Positions 60,762-64,000 of a stretch of 64,000 nt of DNA are shown here, piece by piece. The notes under the pieces are model-generated. The model worked only from the letters and a program-made list of their open reading frames with translations. It did not search any database and was not told where the DNA came from. Position 1 is the first letter of the stretch. The number at the start of each line of letters is the position of its first letter. Origin of the DNA: Hesseltinella vesiculosa (lineage: Eukaryota > Mucoromycota > Mucoromycetes > Mucorales > Cunninghamellaceae); NCBI GenBank assembly GCA_002104935.1, contig MCGT01000005.1, positions 806,001 through 870,000 on the forward strand, in the 5' to 3' direction. The translations under genes were made by a program, and so were the position numbers.

Positions 60762-61163
60762 AAGCACAAATAGAACCAAGGACGTGGAAAAAGGCAACGT
60801 TCTTAAAATGCGATATTATTCATTTGGTCATCCTGACAAAATTGAAAGTTCGCAATCCTTCAGCAGGTGTAGGTCATGGTACTGACAACGGTTCTGGCAC
60901 TGGCACTGGCACTGGCATTGGCGATGGCGATGGCTCCGGCCATGGCACTGGCACTAGCAATTCATGGAAAGAGTGTACTGTGAAATAACTACGGTGGTTC
61001 CCAAACTTTGCCTACAAAACAGAAGGAAACCTTAAATGAATTGAATGGCACGGGTCACTTGCATGCCTGTCAGAAAATGATCGGCATGAACCAAAATATA
61101 AAACAAAAAGGTTCTAGCGCTGCTTGGCGATTTCCTTCTTTTTTTTTCTCTCTACACTTCACA
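60762..61163. other. Intergenic region with a GGCACT-type minisatellite
   Basis: Upstream of the small zinc-ribbon gene. At about 60891-60958 a GGCACT/GGCGAT hexamer is repeated about eleven times with variants. The frame through it gives only Gly-Thr/Gly-Asp and is not considered a gene. Confidence 0.5.
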
Positions 61164-61445
61164 ATGGCTTCCAGGCGGCCAACATCGGCATTTGAACGAA
61201 GCCTAAAAACATGGCTGGCCAAACTTTCACGGTGCTGGGGTGCCCCAAAAAAGCATAAAAACGAGCCGCCGCTTCAGCCTTCGTTAGGCATACCCAGGGC
61301 TTTGGGCGCAGCTTGGCAATACAAGACAGGGTTCACACCGCAACCAAACTCCTCAGCTGTCTCCACCTTGTTATGGTGTTCTCATTGCGACTTCCAGGCT
61401 GAAAAAGGCTTTGGGTGTGAAGTTTGTCGCTCTCTTGTATTTTGA
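61164..61445 (+). CDS. Small zinc-ribbon-like protein, unrecognised
   Basis: Single exon of 93 aa. The N-terminus is basic and helical (ASRRPTSAFERSLKTWLAKL), the middle Pro-rich, and the C-terminus has two CxxC pairs (WCSHCDFQAEKGFGCEVC) 9 residues apart, enough for one zinc ion. The ATG lies after a pyrimidine-rich leader as in other genes here. I do not recognise a family; a DNA, RNA or ubiquitin-binding finger is possible. The minisatellite and repeats to its left make a relic origin possible. Confidence 0.5.
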   Translation: MASRRPTSAFERSLKTWLAKLSRCWGAPKKHKNEPPLQPSLGIPRALGAAWQYKTGFTPQPNSSAVSTLLWCSHCDFQAEKGFGCEVCRSLVF

Positions 61446-61689
61446 TGTGTCCTCGCCCTGCTGTGTTCAGCTCAATGGACAGCCACACGTCAACCTCCTT
61501 CTCTTTGTATCCTTCCTAAGCCATCCTACCTAGTAAGGCTGCCGCCTAGCCATGACGATTAGACATAAATAAAAGGATGATCGTTTTGAGGCGTCTGTGC
61601 CAATGTGCCATGATTGGCCAGACGCAGAAAAGTTTAACCACTTCAGAATTTGGCGGGGCGAATTTTTCCTTTTTTCTTTACCTTCTCAC

Positions 61690-63454
61690 ATGTCTGAAAG
61701 TGTTCCGGAACAAGGTAAAAAAGAAAAACAGAAGCAACATGGTAAAGATATTCATCGCGTTATTGTGATTATTTTTTTTTTTGCGATCTGGTAGAAAAAG
61801 AATTGCTGGTGCAACTGTCCAGCTTGCGCAATCGCCTGTCGGCTTACAAACGAGACCGGTCCAACCGTCTGGATCCTGCCAAACTGGAAGAATTTCGAGA
61901 GGAAACCACGACTGTAATTGAACAACTTTTGCAAGTGCGCAATGGGGAACTCCTAGACGGTGATCATGTTCATAACCGATGCGATGACCTGATGGATGAA
62001 ATTTGCCAAATGATAAGTTTGTGCTATCTGTCTATCGGCAAGACCAGAGAAAGTAAGGCGTTTTTTTTTTTTTTTTTTTTTTAATTTTACTCGAGAATTG
62101 ACTTTGAACGCTCTTGGTTAATTGCTTGGTCTTCACCCTAGGTCCTGCAGTCTTTGCCCAAGTGAATGCAATCATGGTAAAACAGAAGAATTGGTCTGGA
62201 TGTGGGTGACACTGACGATCGTTTATCTTTTCTCGTACGTCGTAGCATTGTTTTGACCGGCTAGAAGAGTTTGGGATCTATGCCGAAGAATTCTTGGAAC
62301 CCTACAAGAACATGCTCAAAGATATCCACCAAATCCTCGAGGTAGACGAACGAAACGGCGCCTTGTCCAAACCAGTGATGCAAATCTCATGGCACAAATT
62401 CCATCGCTGCGGTAAGCCAAAACTCAAGAACAGCTCTTCTTCCACCAAGAGCTGATGATTTGTATTTCATAGAAAATATCTACAATAAGCTTCTGAACAC
62501 CATCCATGAAGTATCTCCAGAGTTGTAAGTCGGGCAGAAAATCATTCCGAACCACCGCTCACTTTTTTTCTACCAAAACACAAGACTGCCGATCCGCAAC
62601 CAATTGCTACGCATTCGACGCCAGTTGCTGACAGTGGCGTGCCGTGCCGACTTTGATGCCGACGACATTCGACCTCTGCAAGAGGAGTTGGATGACATCG
62701 ACACCAAGCGTGTGGATGGCAAGTTTATGGCCGACGATGGCGTGTCAGTCCCCGCCGGCCAAGCCGTCCTCACCACCCTGATGGATCAAGTCTTTGGGTT
62801 CGCGCATGATCTGATCATCGTCACCACCCCCGACTTCTCGCCTTTCCTCCAAGCCATCCGCGAGCGCCTGGTGGAAATCAAGTGCCATCTGGAGCGGCTG
62901 GAACTGACGCAGAAATGGACCATGCGCCAGACCGATCTTTATACCTACCAACATCAACTACACGACATTGTTAAGCTGCGCTACAAAGGTGGCGATGATG
63001 AACAGCCTACAGACAACGACAAAGTGGGCCAGTTTGTCGATGACCAGGGCAACGTACCCGAAGGCCAGACCTGCATCAACTTCTTGTTGCACAAGTGCTA
63101 TCGCATGATCCTCATGCTCATCAACGAAAGCGTTCCCGTCAGTGAAGCCCTGACTCCCATCTACAACCAGCTGGTCTCGGTCAAACATTGTCTGCTTGCT
63201 GTCAAGAAAATAGGTGCCCCCTGCACTGATGAAGAGCTTTATCCGTAAGTCAAATCTGGGCGCCCCTTTCGCGGTCACCTTACCCTTTTTCTTTTCTTTT
63301 CTGTAGTTATCAAATGAAACTCTCCAGTATTGAAAGGCTAAGAAAAGATGGCAAATTTTATGTAGGAGATGCCATCCCTGAGGGCCAGGCACTATGTGTA
63401 TCGACCTTGGAAGAATGCTACCAGCTGCTGGATAGCCTACGCGAGAGTGTATAG
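61690..63454 (+). CDS. UPF0662 / DUF2408 family protein
   Basis: Seven or so exons. After MSESVPEQ, conserved blocks are LLVQLSSLRNRLSAYKRDRS, DRLEEFGIYAEEFLEPYKNML, RNQLLRIRRQLLTVACRADF, LQEELDDIDTKRVDGKF and VPEGQTCINFLLHKCYRMI. A repeat-like second copy of the RxDGKFxxxxxxxPEGQA motif occurs near the C-terminus (RLRKDGKFYVGDAIPEGQA). The protein is all-helical and cytosolic in look. The family is fungal and its function is unknown. The start is supported by the splice donor directly after the eighth codon. Confidence 0.85.
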
Positions 63455-63790
63455 ACTTCCTGAGGGTTTGCTTCTCCTCCCCTCAACCACCTTCTTCTGG
63501 TCTCTTTGTAGCCCCCCTTTTTTTTCTAATAAATCAACAATGAAATACAAGAAAGCTGTTAGATGAACGTGGTCCTGGTGCTCAGAAGCAACGTCAGTGA
63601 CCAGCTTTACGCTAAAAAACGAATGGGGCGGCAAATGAAGCCCAGAACATTGAATCGACGTGATTGGCCAGCACCCTTGAGGTCATCTTCCTCTTTCATT
63701 TTTTTCTCATTTTTTATTGTTTTCCCACCAAAATCCTACCCTCCACTTGTTCCATCTACTATTATTTTGTTGTCAACCCAAGTACATTAG
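63455..63790. other. Intergenic, no gene supported
   Basis: 3' region of the UPF0662 gene (an AATAAA-like TAATAAAT near 63528) and upstream region of the ING-family gene. No further feature seen. Confidence 0.5.
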
Positions 63791-64000
63791 ATGGAGTTCA
63801 CCGATATTCAACAAGATACCGGTCGTTACTTGCAAGAATATATTCAAAGTAAGCCCATGATCCTAGCTGTTGTTTATTTATTTTTATGTTGCCTTGGCTG
63901 TTTTCTACCTCTTTGTTGCTACTGCTCTAACGCCATTTTCTTATTCTTTCTTCTGTTCTTGCTGTCTATTAGGTTTAGAAAATCTTCCGAGTGAAATCGG
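63791..64000 (+). CDS. ING-family protein, 5' end (3'-partial)
   Basis: The first exon (63791-63848) encodes MEFTDIQQDTGRYLQEYIQ; after a 124-nt intron (63849-63972) the second exon continues SLENLPSEI and leaves the window. YLxEYIxSLENLPSEI is the opening of the ING N-terminal domain (Yng1/Yng2/Pho23, human ING1-5). Such proteins tether histone acetyltransferase or deacetylase complexes and end in an H3K4me3-binding PHD finger, which would lie beyond the edge. Which member it is cannot be told. Confidence 0.75.

Noticed and set aside
60629..60988. Plus-strand frame with Gly-Thr/Gly-Asp repeats
   Set aside because: Its second half is only the translation of a GGCACT-type minisatellite and its first half crosses a T run; no family or splice signals.
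60989..61012. GGTGGTTCCCAAACTTTG resembling an hAT transposon end
   Set aside because: No inverted partner or target duplication was found in the window.

Overview
The window is nuclear DNA of an intron-rich fungus. Almost every gene is split by short introns (about 50-80 nt, GT-AG), often holding long poly-A or poly-T runs. The gene set is fungal: type I DAHP synthase, Atg43-like DUF1770 protein, tricalbin, UPF0662, Dnf-type flippase, GPI-anchored CE4 protein. The style suggests an early-diverging fungus of the Mucoromycota/Mucorales type. That placement is inference, and no species is claimed. Genes lie on both strands without operons.

Layout. 0-11 kb: the 3' part of an NVL/Rix7 AAA-ATPase, a clamp-loader RFC subunit, DNA ligase IV, a short stand-alone protein resembling only the N-terminus of Nup93/Nic96, a YciI-like protein and a Ca3427-like periplasmic-binding-fold protein. 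11-26 kb: a YhhN/TMEM86 membrane protein, a CE4 deacetylase-like GPI protein lacking catalytic motifs, a small coiled-coil protein, an MFS transporter, Trm13, RPS29, a secreted HExxH metalloprotease, a D-amino-acid-oxidase-like protein and an AVT-type vacuolar amino-acid transporter. 26-43 kb: the Doa10/MARCH6 ubiquitin ligase, a P4-ATPase, the Atg43-like protein, Mtq2, DAHP synthase, RPC40, DPM2 and RPS17. Together these serve DNA repair and replication, ribosome biogenesis and translation, ER quality control, lipid transport and aromatic amino-acid synthesis.

43-47 kb: the most notable locus is an apparently intact, intron-containing Fanzor (eukaryotic TnpB homologue, RNA-guided nuclease family). 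It encodes 1003 aa with RuvC residues D543/E927/D967 and a C4 zinc ribbon. A perfect 14-bp inverted repeat (43094-43107 and 47142-47155) brackets it and suggests the ends of a ~4.06-kb mobile element. The element sits about 90 bp upstream of the RPS17 start codon.

47-64 kb: two tandem Cof-type HAD phosphatase paralogues, a large near-perfect DNA palindrome (51489-51890) just upstream of a tricalbin gene, then a decayed C2H2 zinc-finger gene. The decayed gene is interrupted by a 5'-truncated LINE with poly-A tail and 11-bp target-site duplication, and inverted copies of a ~51-bp repeat bracket the whole block. The window closes with a small zinc-ribbon protein, a UPF0662 protein and the 5' end of an ING-family gene. 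No tRNA, rRNA or CRISPR array was seen.
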